DNA of 64,000 nucleotides, taken from Manihot esculenta. Lineage: Eukaryota > Streptophyta > Magnoliopsida > Malpighiales > Euphorbiaceae. Position 1 is the stretch's first letter. Each line of letters begins with the position of its first letter. The position numbers were made by a program, and so were the translations under genes. Below the pieces are notes generated by a model. It searched no databases. It saw nothing but the letters and a program-made list of their open reading frames with translations, and was not told the DNA's origin. Location of the stretch: assembly GCF_001659605.2 (NCBI RefSeq), contig NC_035166.2, positions 22,007,457 to 22,071,456 of the forward strand, written 5' to 3'. Shown in pieces: positions 37,347 to 48,359 of the stretch.

Positions 37347-40300
37347 TTATCTCTCCGGCGAGGTGGGAGGATAAATAGTCCTTAAAGGACTTACATCAAT
37401 AAGAACACCCTCGCCTGCATTATCTCTATTTACAGTCACCTCCGAAGGAAGCTCGGTGTCCCTTGGGCCAGAGCTCTCAACATTAATAGTAGGGGCAACT
37501 TCTGACCCAGGGTGGAGGCCTTCTTTCTCAGAATCAGGGTCATCTTCCTCCGACCCTAGCTCGGATTCCCCTGAAGAAGACTCAGCTGGCCGGTCTATGT
37601 TCCTCCGGGAATCTCCTCGGGGCAAAGGGAAATCATCCTCCCCGTATAGCACTGTCTCGCCATCTGAGTCAACTTCGCGCTTACGAAGCTTGGCCAAAGG
37701 AATATCAGGAGCCTGTCTAGCTTCTCTTAAACCGCGATTCTAGCCAGTTACATACATGCGGAAGGCCTTATCAATGATAGCCTGTTTCATTTCACCAGAA
37801 GCTTTATACTCATCAAGATGTTCTTCACAAGCCTCAGCTACAAATTCCTCAAACTCAGAAGAGTCTTTGTAGTCCTGAAGATGAGCTTCACAGGCCTGTT
37901 CAATTTTAACCTTCAGATCATCAGACTCCTGATACTCCGCTATATACTGTTCACGCTTTAGCTGAGCCTTCCCTTTGGCATACTTTACCACCTCGAGCAG
38001 GGCTAAACATTTACGTTCCAAAGCCCTGACTTCATTTTTTAGCTGTTGTTGGCGAAGGTTGAACTCTTCAGCAGATGAAGACAGATCTTTGATACGTTCA
38101 GAACTTGTGCCCAATTCCTGCTCAAGGACCTCCACCCGGGCTAGGGCACTTTCCCTCTGAGCCTTCACCTCATTCAGGTGAGCTTGAAGCCCCTCAAAAT
38201 CAGCCTTTAAGGCCTCATATTGGCGCTGGACCTCAGCTTTTTGGCTTACAGCCTCATCCCTCTCCTGAAGGGCCGTTGTCATAGAGGACAGCTGTTTTAC
38301 AACCTCTACACAACGAGCTTCCACCTCAGCTGCCCTCTCATCAGACTCCTGGAGAACCCTGCGAGTATGAGACAGCTCTGATTCCAGGGAATTGCTATGC
38401 TCTGCCGCCTCAACCGCTCTGTCCTCAGCTCTTTTAGAGGCCTCCAACGCAGAATGCAACTCCACCTGGAGAGACTGGATCTGCTCCCGGGCGGCTGCCA
38501 GGTGGGCCCTCGGTCACTGGTGGCAGTCAGGTTTTTATCGCGACGCGCTTCTTCGATCCGGCGGTCCACGGACTCCCGGAGAGAGAGGTCACGGGTATCC
38601 ACCTCCATAAATAGGCCCGACACCTAGTACGAAAGAACAATTGTCAAGAAAAGAAACAAAGCAAACTCAAAGAGAAGTGAAAAAATAACTTACCATCAGA
38701 AGCATTTCTCTAATCGTGGATCCGAGCTCCTCACGGGAGCAAGATAGGAAGGACACCTGCTCCTTGGTATAACTGGCCAAGTGACCAGTCAGGGCCAGAA
38801 GACGAGGATCCGAAGCCTCTGTTATTCCGCCGAACATCCGCTCCCGGAGAAGTGCGGCAACAGCAGTGGCCGGAGACTCAGAGGTAATACCTGACAAGTT
38901 CAGAACGTTGTCAGTAGGGGACGATGAAGGAACAGCAGAAACACCCTTCCCCTTCCCAATGGGAGGAAGAGGTGGGGAAGGACCCGCAGCAGTCCTGGAT
39001 TTCTTCCGAGCAGGAGATGGGGCAGGCGTTCCAGAAGGGGTTGGACGCTTGCCCTCGGTCTTTGATGGGACGCCCTCAGATCCCTCAGGCTCAGCCCTCA
39101 CAGGGGCAGGGGCACCTTCAGCAGAAACCTCTGGGCTTTGATCCTCTAGGAAGATGATCTCCATCCCTATCCCAGAGGTCTCCTTGTCTTCAACAGGGGA
39201 CTCAGACTTTCCCCCTGACACCCCCTCAGTAGAAGGGGCAGCACCCCGCTCCACTTGTTCAAGAACTTGGGTCTGCTCCACAATAGCTAGGGAAGTTTCC
39301 CTCACGACCTCTGAGGAGGCTGGAACAGATCTAGACCCTTCAGCAAGCATCAAAGTTGAGCTCGACCCACCGCGGCTGGATGGCCGAGCTGACTTGGTGC
39401 TGCGAGAGCTCGGCTTGGAAGCTCGAGAAGAAGATTTGACGGGAGGTCGGCTAACCTTCTTGAAGGAAGCAGTCTGAGCCAGCTCCGCAGCAATCTCAGC
39501 TACCGAACGCCCATCCCCAAAGGCGTCAAAAATTGCATGCATATTCTCCCGAGACAGGTCAAAGTTCTTGGGGAAATTGATGCCATCCATTTTAACCTCA
39601 GAAGCTGCAAAAAACAAGAAGTTATAAAGAGTCAGCATATTTTCTGATATTACGAGCAAAGAAGAAACAGAATAACTGGACAAAGCACTATACCCGTGTC
39701 ACGGATATCCCTAAGGTTGGAAGCAAACATACACTTTTCGACGTCATACTTCCTCTCAACGGAAGTCAGTCGAAGCAGCCCCACCTGCTCAATAAGACTC
39801 AATTGGGGCAAATCGTTACAGCCCGGAAAGATCTCTCCCCACGTTAGATCTACTTCCCACGATCGGCAGGACCCTAATTTCAGCTCCGCCACAAGGAAAT
39901 TCTCTACCCAGCCCTTTATAGAATCCTTATAACCCGTGAGAAGAGATAACCCATTACGGGGGGAAAAGTAATAGAAGTTTTGCTTCGCCCTAACCAGGCG
40001 GAAAAAGGTGACAAACAGACAGGCCGTGGGTGTAAAACCCCAACCCAAACAGATACACTCAAAACAAGACATGAATAAAATAGAGTTTGGGGATAACATC
40101 CGAGGAGTTACCCCGAAGTATTCGAAGACCTCAGTAAAGAAAGGGGAAAAAGGAAATGGCAGACCGAATTCCCTTTGCTTTAGAAAGAACACTATACGGC
40201 GATTCTCTTGGGGATCGATCAAACCAGGAGGGGGAGGGTAAGGAAGAACTATCCTCTCATTGGGAAGAGGCGCTCGAATAAGATACAGTGGAGTATCTAA

Positions 40301-40387
40301 GAGCCTCCGGGAAATATGCTTAGTTATGTTGAAAGGTGTAATATGCGACTCAAGGTCAAAAACATCAGGAAGCTTTAAACTTGCCAT
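37347..40387 (-). pseudogene. Antisense extra ORF of the Tat-type element (putative gypsy-type transposase domain, coiled coil)
   Basis: This is an intron-containing gene on the strand opposite to gag-pol. Exon 1 is 40387-39694 (start MASLKLPDVF) and encodes a domain resembling the Pfam 'putative gypsy type transposon' family: LPNERIVLPYPPPP, FGVTPRMLSPNSI, FYYFSPRNGLSL, YKDSIKGW. The donor at 39693 joins the acceptor at 39605. Exon 2 (39604-38694) is Ser/Pro-rich with KKSR-type basic clusters. A third segment from 38633 is a long heptad-rich coiled coil (AEDRAVEAAEHSNSLESEL). A one-base frame change near 38510 and a TAG at about 37740 break it before the acidic tail ending at 37347. Its function is unknown. 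Antisense ORFs of this kind are known in Tat elements. Confidence 0.75.
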
Positions 40388-42532
40388 GGAAGAACAAGGA
40401 AGCGTACCTGAGAACACGATGGGATGAAAAAAATGTAGAAGGAGTTGCAGGAAGACAGAGAGCAGACAAGAGCTAGTTCTTCAAAAGACAGAAGGAATTC
40501 GAAAAGAAAGGCAATTATGAGGCAGAGCGTTGATACTGAACAGTTTTGTCTTGGAGCGGCGCGATCATTAATTGTTCTCGAAGTTTACCCTCTCAACGGT
40601 TAGGTAATAACCGGCGAGACGGTAAAGGGGCAAAAGGATGATCGTTGGGCTTATCTACATCTATCAAGGGCCAAGTACACGATGACAGCCCATCATTTAA
40701 AAGCCCATTCGCCATCCACATAATACAAGCCCAACTCATCACTCAGAGCAACTTAGCCTACTACTTTACCATCCCCATGGTAAATACCAAGGAAACAGAG
40801 GGGCAAGTCAAGAAAAGACTCAAAAAGTACAAGCAAAAGGGAGCATGATAATGGGAACATGATAAAAGTCAGACTTGCTTATCACTTAAAAAGTTATAAG
40901 ATTTGATTTATCGAACAGAGGCTGTGAGATCGGAAAAAGACGACAAGAGCACCTCGGGGTCATACAGAACTGAAAACTCAGAAATTAACTCGAGGATTAA
41001 AAGGCCGAGCTCACAGGTCGGACCAGTCCAGCTTGGAAAACATAGCTTTAGAGCTCGGTCGACTAAAGGAGGCTCAAAGCTCAATCAATCAAGTACAGAC
41101 CGAGCTCACAGGTCGGTTAGTCAAGCTCGGAAAAGTAAACCAACCGCCCAGTTGGTTAAGTAGGCCCGGAGCTCGGCCCATCGATCAAAAGCAAGAGTTC
41201 ACGAAATACGGTCAGATCGGAAAAAATAAAGTTTGATCGGCTAAGGCTATGAAGAAAACAGTATCAGTACTTCATCCATGACAGAGAAAAGAACAAGCTC
41301 AAGTATGAAAAACAAGCATTTCATTAAAGGAAAAGTACATTACAGCACGTTACAAAGGCCTACATTACAGAATGGAAGACCACCCTTAAAGGATTTACAT
41401 ATCCGGATACTTCATCATCTACGATTATCACCTACCCTACTATTCTAGTCTTCAGTTCGGAGGACTTCTCGCAGCTCGGAATGTGAGTTTTTCAGAAAAG
41501 GCCAAGATCTGTCTCGCTATTATAGGGGAACTGAACAAGTTGATCCCCATAAGCATTTCTCACTGTCCCCCTGGGCAAACGTTCGGTTACCCGAGTGTGA
41601 TGCACGGTACATTCGAACAAGCTCAGATATTGTATGCCGGCCGTGCACCACACATGAAAAACATGAGTCTTCGAGTTACGGCACGGGGGAGATCGCAGAG
41701 CATACATTCGAAGGCATCGCCAGAAGCTTGACTGAGTGCAGCAGATCTCAGTCTCGCATAATACTGGTACTTCACACCAAAGTCTTGCATAATACTGGTA
41801 CTTCACATCAAAAGGAACAATAAGCTGAGCATTTGCGCCACTTCCATTTATATCAAAAGAAGATAATAGGGGGGGAGGTCGACCAGAAGTCCTGGGCGAA
41901 GTAGTTTCAGCAACTTGCCGAATGGTCCCACCCATCGACCGCCCTACCAGAAGGATCTCCGAAACAACGTTCAAACTCCTTAGAGGTAACCTTCAATCCT
42001 CAAAAATTTTGAATTGACTCATCTTCATCTCAGGTACTGCAAAAGGGTCCCAAAACAGAGATAAGTTAGGATAATCTTCCGTCGAGATGATAAAAGCGAG
42101 ATTAAAGCAAATTCCTGGGGCAATACAAAAATCCCGCCGGAAGAAGGAAACAGACTGACAAATTCGAAAGAAAAATCCCTTTGCTCCAACAAAATGCCTG
42201 GGACTGGTAAGGAGGTGATGTTAATATATATCCGAAAGTTTGTATTTTGCAAGACAGGGGAGCCGAATTCTCAATTAATGCCGTCAGAGTCCTTAAAAGG
42301 TATTCATGGGAAAGGAAAGAAAGGACATGTCCAGATAATGATGACAAGAAAGCAAAGATAGCAGAGAACGCGGAAAGTAAAGAAAAGCCCAAAAGAGGAA
42401 AGAGCAGATAGGATTCAGAAACTGCGCAACGATAAAAAGAGGAAAGGGTATTATAAAGACACCTAGACACGAACAGACGCGGCCATAATGGTTCTTGATA
42501 TTCACCCCTCGGCAGTTGGAGCAATAACTCCC
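40388..42532 (+). other. Non-coding 3' spacer of the retrotransposon
   Basis: It lies between the antisense ORF and the polypurine tract. It would contain the promoter of the antisense ORF, but none can be named. The motif GAGCTCACAGGTCGG occurs twice (about 41006 and 41106), and a GCATAATACTGGTACTTCACA-like sequence is duplicated near 41757-41812. Only short frames without family signatures occur. Confidence 0.6.
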
Positions 42533-42547
42533 GAGAAGGTGAAGGGG
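42533..42547 (+). other. Polypurine tract
   Basis: GAGAAGGTGAAGGGG, with a single pyrimidine, ends four bases before the 3' LTR. It is the expected primer site for plus-strand DNA synthesis. Confidence 0.65.
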
Positions 42548-42551
42548 CAAT

Positions 42552-43045
42552 TGATGACCGATGGATTTCTTCACCCCGGACCAGGGGCTTAACCACCGAA
42601 GGCCCATAACATAGAGGTCCACGTATCTGATATACCCAACAAGCCTGGCTCATTCAACCTTCAAGACCGGGCTCGGCCCAGCTTCTTCATTCATAACGGC
42701 CCAGCCCACACGAAGCAGGCTCTCTCCTCTCAGGCCTAACGTCCGGCCCGACTCTCGGCCCAACCCAGGATCCAGAATAATATTCACCAGACAGCCTGGC
42801 AGATCCGCTTAGACGTACGCACGAGGAGAATCAGAGGCCGTTACGCATGGAGCAGGCGGCTGATACCCTAGTACCTCCGAATCCGCATGGCAGAGACGCG
42901 TGGCCCAATCCTGGAGAGGCCTTTACACGTCACCAGCAAGCAAGACAATGTATAAAAGAGGAGTCCTCTCCTCAAGAAACTTAAGCCTTATTCTGAAATA
43001 CACAAACCCTTATAAAACCCTATTCTATTGGATCTCAGATCATCA
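42552..43045 (+). repeat. 3' LTR (494 bp)
   Basis: Same length and ends as the 5' LTR. The TATA box copy is at 42951, the same offset of 399 bases. It follows a purine-rich stretch that would prime plus-strand synthesis. Confidence 0.95.
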
Positions 43046-43050
43046 AATAT
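43046..43050. repeat. Target site duplication, right (AATAT)
   Basis: This AATAT follows the last CA of the 3' LTR and matches the five bases before the 5' LTR at 29759-29763. Confidence 0.93.
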
Positions 43051-43201
43051 ATTTTACTTTTTTAAATTAAAATTAAATAATAAAAAATAAATTATTTTAT
43101 TAAAAAATATTTTTTATGAAAAATATTTTATATATAAAAAATATTTTTTACAGAAAATATATTTTTTTAATATAAGTTATTTTTAAAAATAAATAGAATC
43201 T

Positions 43202-44746
43202 TAATAAAATCCTTAAAATATAAAAAAATTAACTTAATCTTAAAGAGAGGAAGTCATTTTTTTTAAATAATTTAAAATTTTTTTTAATAGGAAAAATATT
43301 TTTTATTAACTAAATTTTTTAATATTTTAAATATTAAAATTATGTAAAATATTTTTATGAAATATATTTTATGTGAAATAGAGTCAAAGTGTATTGTTTT
43401 TGTCAAAATTTTTTTCTTGTTACGTAACAGAAAATAAGAAACAAGTATAATCTTTCATCATTGACTTGACAATTTCACTATCTAACATTTTAATTAATAA
43501 AGATGATAACAGACCTCCTTTTATGGATTAAAAATTTAACCAAAGATAAAAACTTTTGAAAAAACAACCAAAAAAAAAAGGCTTCAATAAAGAAGAAAAT
43601 ATTTACATTATATTTATGAAGAAGTTTTAAATAACCTTTTTGTTTGGACGAGAAGTTATTTAAGAAGTGAACGATTTTTAGACATCTTAAAATTTCAACA
43701 AAAGAAAAAAAAAAAAAAAACCTCAATTTTTTTATCCGACTAAATTAGTGAATTACTAAAATTTTAAAGTCTTACCTCCTTTTACCTTTCTTTAGCTCAC
43801 TTTAAAAACTTCCCTTCGCTAGATCCAAACACACCATCAAGCCATGCCCAATTAATATCACCCACCGCTAACAGTATCTCCAATCCAACAACTGGCCCCA
43901 TGCATTTAACACGAATACTAGGAGCAGCTGTGATGGAAGCCAGTCTGCTTAGCAGCTGCATAATTTCTCTATGCTATCGCGTCTTTCTTTCTATAATAAG
44001 AACAGGAAACAGCTTTTGACCGAAAGTGAACATTCCATAGCCAATTCGGGGAAAAAGAAAAAGAAAAAAAAAAACTGTAGAATTATTGCGTGGACCCTCT
44101 CCTCACATCCAAAGGATTGAGATGTATTTCGCCCATGATCGGATCATAGCATCAAGAATCCGCCAGGAGCGAGTGAACCGTTCATGCCACCCTATTGCTT
44201 TCATGACTCGACCAATCAGAAATGTATGCGACATTCACAGTTTGCTCAAATGTGAAATGATCTGTCAAAATAAACATCTACATCACCAGGACACAGCATT
44301 CCTGGGTTTAAGCTATGGTGTCTGAAGCAACTGATGTAATAGTAATAGGTAGAATTAAGAACACCAGGAAGGGACAAAACAGCCAACCGAAAAACAACCT
44401 TACATAGTATCATAAGTAACCAAGTCTTGTAGTAGCAACTGTAATATGGGTGCCAAACTCTCGTAGACTAGTAAATAACTGCTTTTCTCTAGATCCAAAT
44501 CTAGATGTACAGACGGAGGCGTGAAGAAATACAGAGGGTTGTTCCACTGTGACCACAGAACTACCCAAAAGGAATAAGAAGCCCATCTTTTTTCCCCTAG
44601 AGGGGAAGAAAAACAAACAAAGCTAGCATATTCTTAGATTATAATCGAACAGCAGAATCACATGCATGCATATACACATTATAACAGCATCAATCGCGGC
44701 ACCCTACCCCACATAATCAAACACCATTGCCCACACTTTTGCATCT
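43202..44746. other. Intergenic; 3' flank of the callose-binding gene
   Basis: AT-rich spacer to about 43800, then more mixed sequence that includes the presumed 3' UTR of the minus-strand PDCB gene. A short frame at 44086-44325 (+) has no family signature and is probably not a gene. Confidence 0.5.
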
Positions 44747-47700
44747 TCAAACCCACAAAAGCATCAAGCTTGAAATCAAGAGGGTTACAAAGACAAGGAA
44801 CCAGCTAGTGATTGGAACTCTGAACCGACCATCACTGATGTCTGTGTTTATTCCAGTTCCTGTTGGACTCGCACCGTTGCCTATGCCTCCCAATACTCCA
44901 TTGGAAGGCGTTGTATTGTATGGCGTAGTAGTGGTTGGTGTGGTACCGGACGGGTTGGTGGTAGATGGGTTTGTGGTCACCGGAGTTGGAGTAGTTATGC
45001 TAGTCCCTGCAGCACTGAAGAAAGCAAAGCAAGAATCAAGAAACAATCTTAGAATCCAAAAATTCCATAACTTAGCAAACTGTATTTTTTCAGTATTCAA
45101 TTCTTTAAAATGTTAAAAACACGATGTTGACGAAGTCAAACGGGTCTGCTACAAGTAAATTCGCCACTACAATAATGCATGTGCGAGTGAACACAATTGC
45201 AAATTCATAAAGCAAATCATCCAACATTACAAGTCCTTAGTTTTGTATTACCAAACCAATTCTATCAGGTCCATCCATGTTAAAGGGGGAATAGCTTCGT
45301 CTAGTCACACTCATATAGTAGTTTGATTCGACCTGTACAGTTTGGAATCTGCCTTATGTAGGCTGGAGAAAATCAGCTCGTTTGACATTGCAAACACAGT
45401 AACCAAATGGATGGTTATGGAACTAGCAGGTGAACTTCATGCAGAGTAGCTTACTACCTAAACTGAAAATTTTGTAACAATTACAACAAATAGAAAGCAA
45501 CTTCATCAGCAAAATTTAGAAATCAAGACACAAGACTTGCATCAGCTAAAGAAACGGGTTTATGGACTAGGTTCAATATCCAATAACAATCTATTATACC
45601 ACTGTTGTGTCTGGTTGTTATGAGAATTTGGCAATACCAGATGGCCCTTGCTGCCAGATCACCATAGTTCAAGCAACCTAAAATTGTGGCTTACCAAAAC
45701 AAAAATAAGAATACCAGAAGAGTGACTTGAGTAAAATGTCCAATAAATGAAGAGACAACTTTGGAATCGTGGGACCACAAATGCACAGTTTTCTAGGCCT
45801 CCAAATTTCAAAAGATTGCTCATATCTCAAAATCGTTCATCCCAAGGCTTTTGAGGTAACTATTAAACTTCAAAAAAAGAAAAAAGAAAAAAGAAAAAAG
45901 CCCCAACATGAAAATGGCAGAAAACATTTCTTCGAAGTAAAGAAGTCGTGTTGCCATCATACTCCTCTCTCCCTTGCCACTGCTTTACCTTTTTAAGAAA
46001 GACACATCCTCAATAAATGCATTGTGATGCCTTTATCCTTGCATTTTTTAATGAATATTTCAAAAAATTTCAAAGTTCATGTCCAAATCAACAATTAGAA
46101 GAGCTAAGAAAATATTAATACCTGGAATAATCAGATGCTACTGCTAGCAGTATAGAGGGAGCTCAAAAGGTAGTCACATAGCATGTCTTATAAGGCACAT
46201 TATTGTCTTTATATAAGGTGCCATCCTTTATATTATTCATTTTAGTAAAATTTTTAACTTTATTAGAAGGCAATTCATCCTAATTATTGCAGCATCTTTG
46301 TATCAAATTGAAACTCATAACCAACTAGCAAATTGCCAAATGATCAAGAACATCATAATGCAGTTGCAATGAGTGAAGATGACAAAAAAGAGCTTATTTT
46401 GATTCTAGCTGGGTTGGGGGGGGGGGGGGGGTGGTGAACTATAGATGTAAGAAAAGCCAAAGTACAAAAAGGGCCGGCAAAAGACAGGTTCAGGGTCTAA
46501 GGAAACAGGAACTGACCCATAAGGGTTCCAATTCTGTTTTAGTATTGATCAAGATCAAACTTTTGCAATTTTTTTAAAGTTTTATATTTACTTTAAAAAG
46601 AAAAAGCAAAGAAGTCTTGTCTGCTTTTTGGTCCCTTTAATGCCAGTTTGTATCAATCCAGCCTTGACAGTTTTGAACTGGCCTTGAACAGTACTAGTTA
46701 GCCATCCAGTTTAGCAAGCTAGACTTCTTTTAAATACTAATTTGATAGGTGTAACTATCTTGAAGTTATTCCACCAAAATTTCAAACTGCACAAAAACAG
46801 ATACCATGAGCTTGCAGACATTTTCATTGCTTTACTCCTTTCAATGTGAACTAACCTCAAACACAGAGTAGGATCTAAATGGTGCCATAGATTCTCATTC
46901 AACATCCAATATTTTAATTTTTTTTTTTACATGAAATCAGTGAGAGCCCCATGGGATGTAAAAGGGACAAAGAATAATGTGATCCTACCAAGAAATTCAC
47001 TTCTACAAAAATGGTATGTTTTTCCAAATCTAAAAATACTTATAAACTAATCGGCTTCAAGAAAGCCAACTAGTTAATGTCCTGTAGCCAAGCCTGCCTT
47101 GTCTTGGCATCTAGTCCTAAACAAAGAAAGAGTGCCCCATTTACGAAAAAGTTAAGAGCATCCCTCAATCGCTATGCTGAAAAGTGACAGATCTGAGCTG
47201 ACACCACATTTATATTATTCACTAAAATTTGAAATGCTAAAAGGAAAAAATAAAGCAGTAAACAAGAAAAGAAACGTAGCAGCAAATGCACCCAAAAGCA
47301 AGATAATAGCAATATACCTGACGGTAGCGGGATAAGAACAGCCACTAGAACCTATAATGTGAATCACACAAAAATTGAAGGATTAGAAAAAATGTGAAAA
47401 ATATTTAGATGCTGGGAAGTAAGGGATTTAAGGAATGGCTCACTAGGATCAGCTGCAGAAACGGTAGCAGTGCCAGCAAAATCACAAGAGCCTTGAGCTT
47501 GGCCTTTCTTTTGGAAATAGCTATTTACAGCATAAGAGCAATGGGCCTTGACAGTATTAGGTTGGAAACAAGCACCACTTGAATGGGTAGGTCTACAATC
47601 AGCCCCAGCTCCACAAGCATAGTCCAAAGTCTTTTGAAGGACTGCATCAGACATATCCTTGCAAACACACCACGTGCAGCCTAACCAAGAACAATAAAAA

Positions 47701-48261
47701 ATATTAGAAGTTAGAACAAAGAATAAGAAGGTGAGTTTTTCAAATGAAGAATATGAGCTACAGAAAATAAAATGAGAAGAAATATATTAGAGAATAGGAG
47801 AGAAGCGAGAGGATTCTGAAAAGAGAAACAAGTTGAGATTTTTCAGCCCCCATAAATAGCTCACAGAGGGGAAAAAATCCTGTTAAAAGAAAAAACAAAC
47901 AGGGCATTCAACACTAGGAAACAGAGCATTTCCTGAAATCAGTTGAATAAAAATATTTATGAGAAGAAAAAATAGTGTGCCTAAAAAATATGCAGGAGTA
48001 AAAATAACATATTTTAGCCAAAAAACAAAAGGTCAAAAGGTAATTATTAGTAGCACACTTGCACTTGAAAAAATTAAAAAGAAAATATATATATAAAAAA
48101 TGTTAAGCTGAAGCCAATATCATGACTGGTATCTTCACTTGTGAGGAGTAGGGAAAAAAAATAAAAAGCAGCATCACTACTCAGACAAAAGGTTGCTGCA
48201 GGAGCTTACTAGCATGGCCAGTCATGGCCAACATCAGCATTAAAAGCACAATAACAGCCAT
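44747..48261 (-). CDS. PDCB: Plasmodesmata callose-binding protein (X8/CBM43, GPI-anchored)
   Basis: It binds callose (beta-1,3-glucan) in the neck of plasmodesmata and so affects cell-to-cell traffic. The minus-strand exons are 48261-48210, 47680-47444, 47351-47318 and 45014-44747 (591 nt, 196 aa; PDCB1-3 of Arabidopsis are slightly shorter or similar). Exon 1 encodes a signal peptide, MAVIVLLMLMLAMTGHA. The X8 domain follows with its conserved cysteines: CTWCVC, YACGAGADC, GACFQPN, AHCSYAVN, SYFQKKG and CDFAGTA. The tail is Thr/Pro-rich, then a GPI-type end: a hydrophobic stretch SWFLVFVTLLISSLMLLWV. Intron 3 is 2.3 kb and includes a G16 run. Closest relatives are PDCB1 (At5g61130) and PDCB3 (At1g18650); I cannot say which. 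Confidence 0.93.
46416..46431 (+). repeat. G16 homopolymer in PDCB intron 3
   Basis: Sixteen consecutive G bases within an AT-rich intron. Length is likely variable between individuals or uncertain in the assembly. It could form G-quadruplex structures in DNA or pre-mRNA. Confidence 0.85.
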
Positions 48262-48359
48262 CACTGTTCAGGCAAAGGGCAACAGAGAATAGTGTTATGG
48301 AGTTCTGGAGATGTCAATGGTGGCCAGACAAATAAAAGGGTTCCTTGCAGAATCACTGG

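Larger units (their letters stand above)
29764..43045 (+). mobile_element. Ty3/gypsy LTR retrotransposon, Tat type, complete from LTR to LTR
   Basis: The 13,282-bp element has 494-bp LTRs beginning TGATGACC and ending GATCATCA, flanked by the 5-bp target duplication AATAT on both sides. In order it contains: 5' LTR, primer binding site, gag-protease ORF, reverse transcriptase, RNase H, integrase, a 76-bp tandem array, an antisense ORF, a polypurine stretch and the 3' LTR. The size, integrase after RNase H, lack of a visible chromodomain, tandem repeats behind pol and an antisense extra ORF are known traits of the Tat lineage. The LTRs differ at 8 of 494 positions, all transitions, suggesting insertion roughly 0.6-1.2 million years ago with commonly used plant rates. 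pol is broken, so this copy cannot make its own full enzyme set. Confidence 0.95.
29574..43201. mobile_element. AT-rich MITE, second copy, split by the LTR retrotransposon
   Basis: The left piece is 29574-29763, starting AGTTTCCGTTTGTTT. The right piece is 43051-43201, ending with the same AAATAAATAGAATCT end as the neighbouring copy. Joined at the 5-bp target duplication, the two pieces align with the interior of the copy at 29230-29520. That identifies this as the same family and shows the retrotransposon arrived later. Confidence 0.6.
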
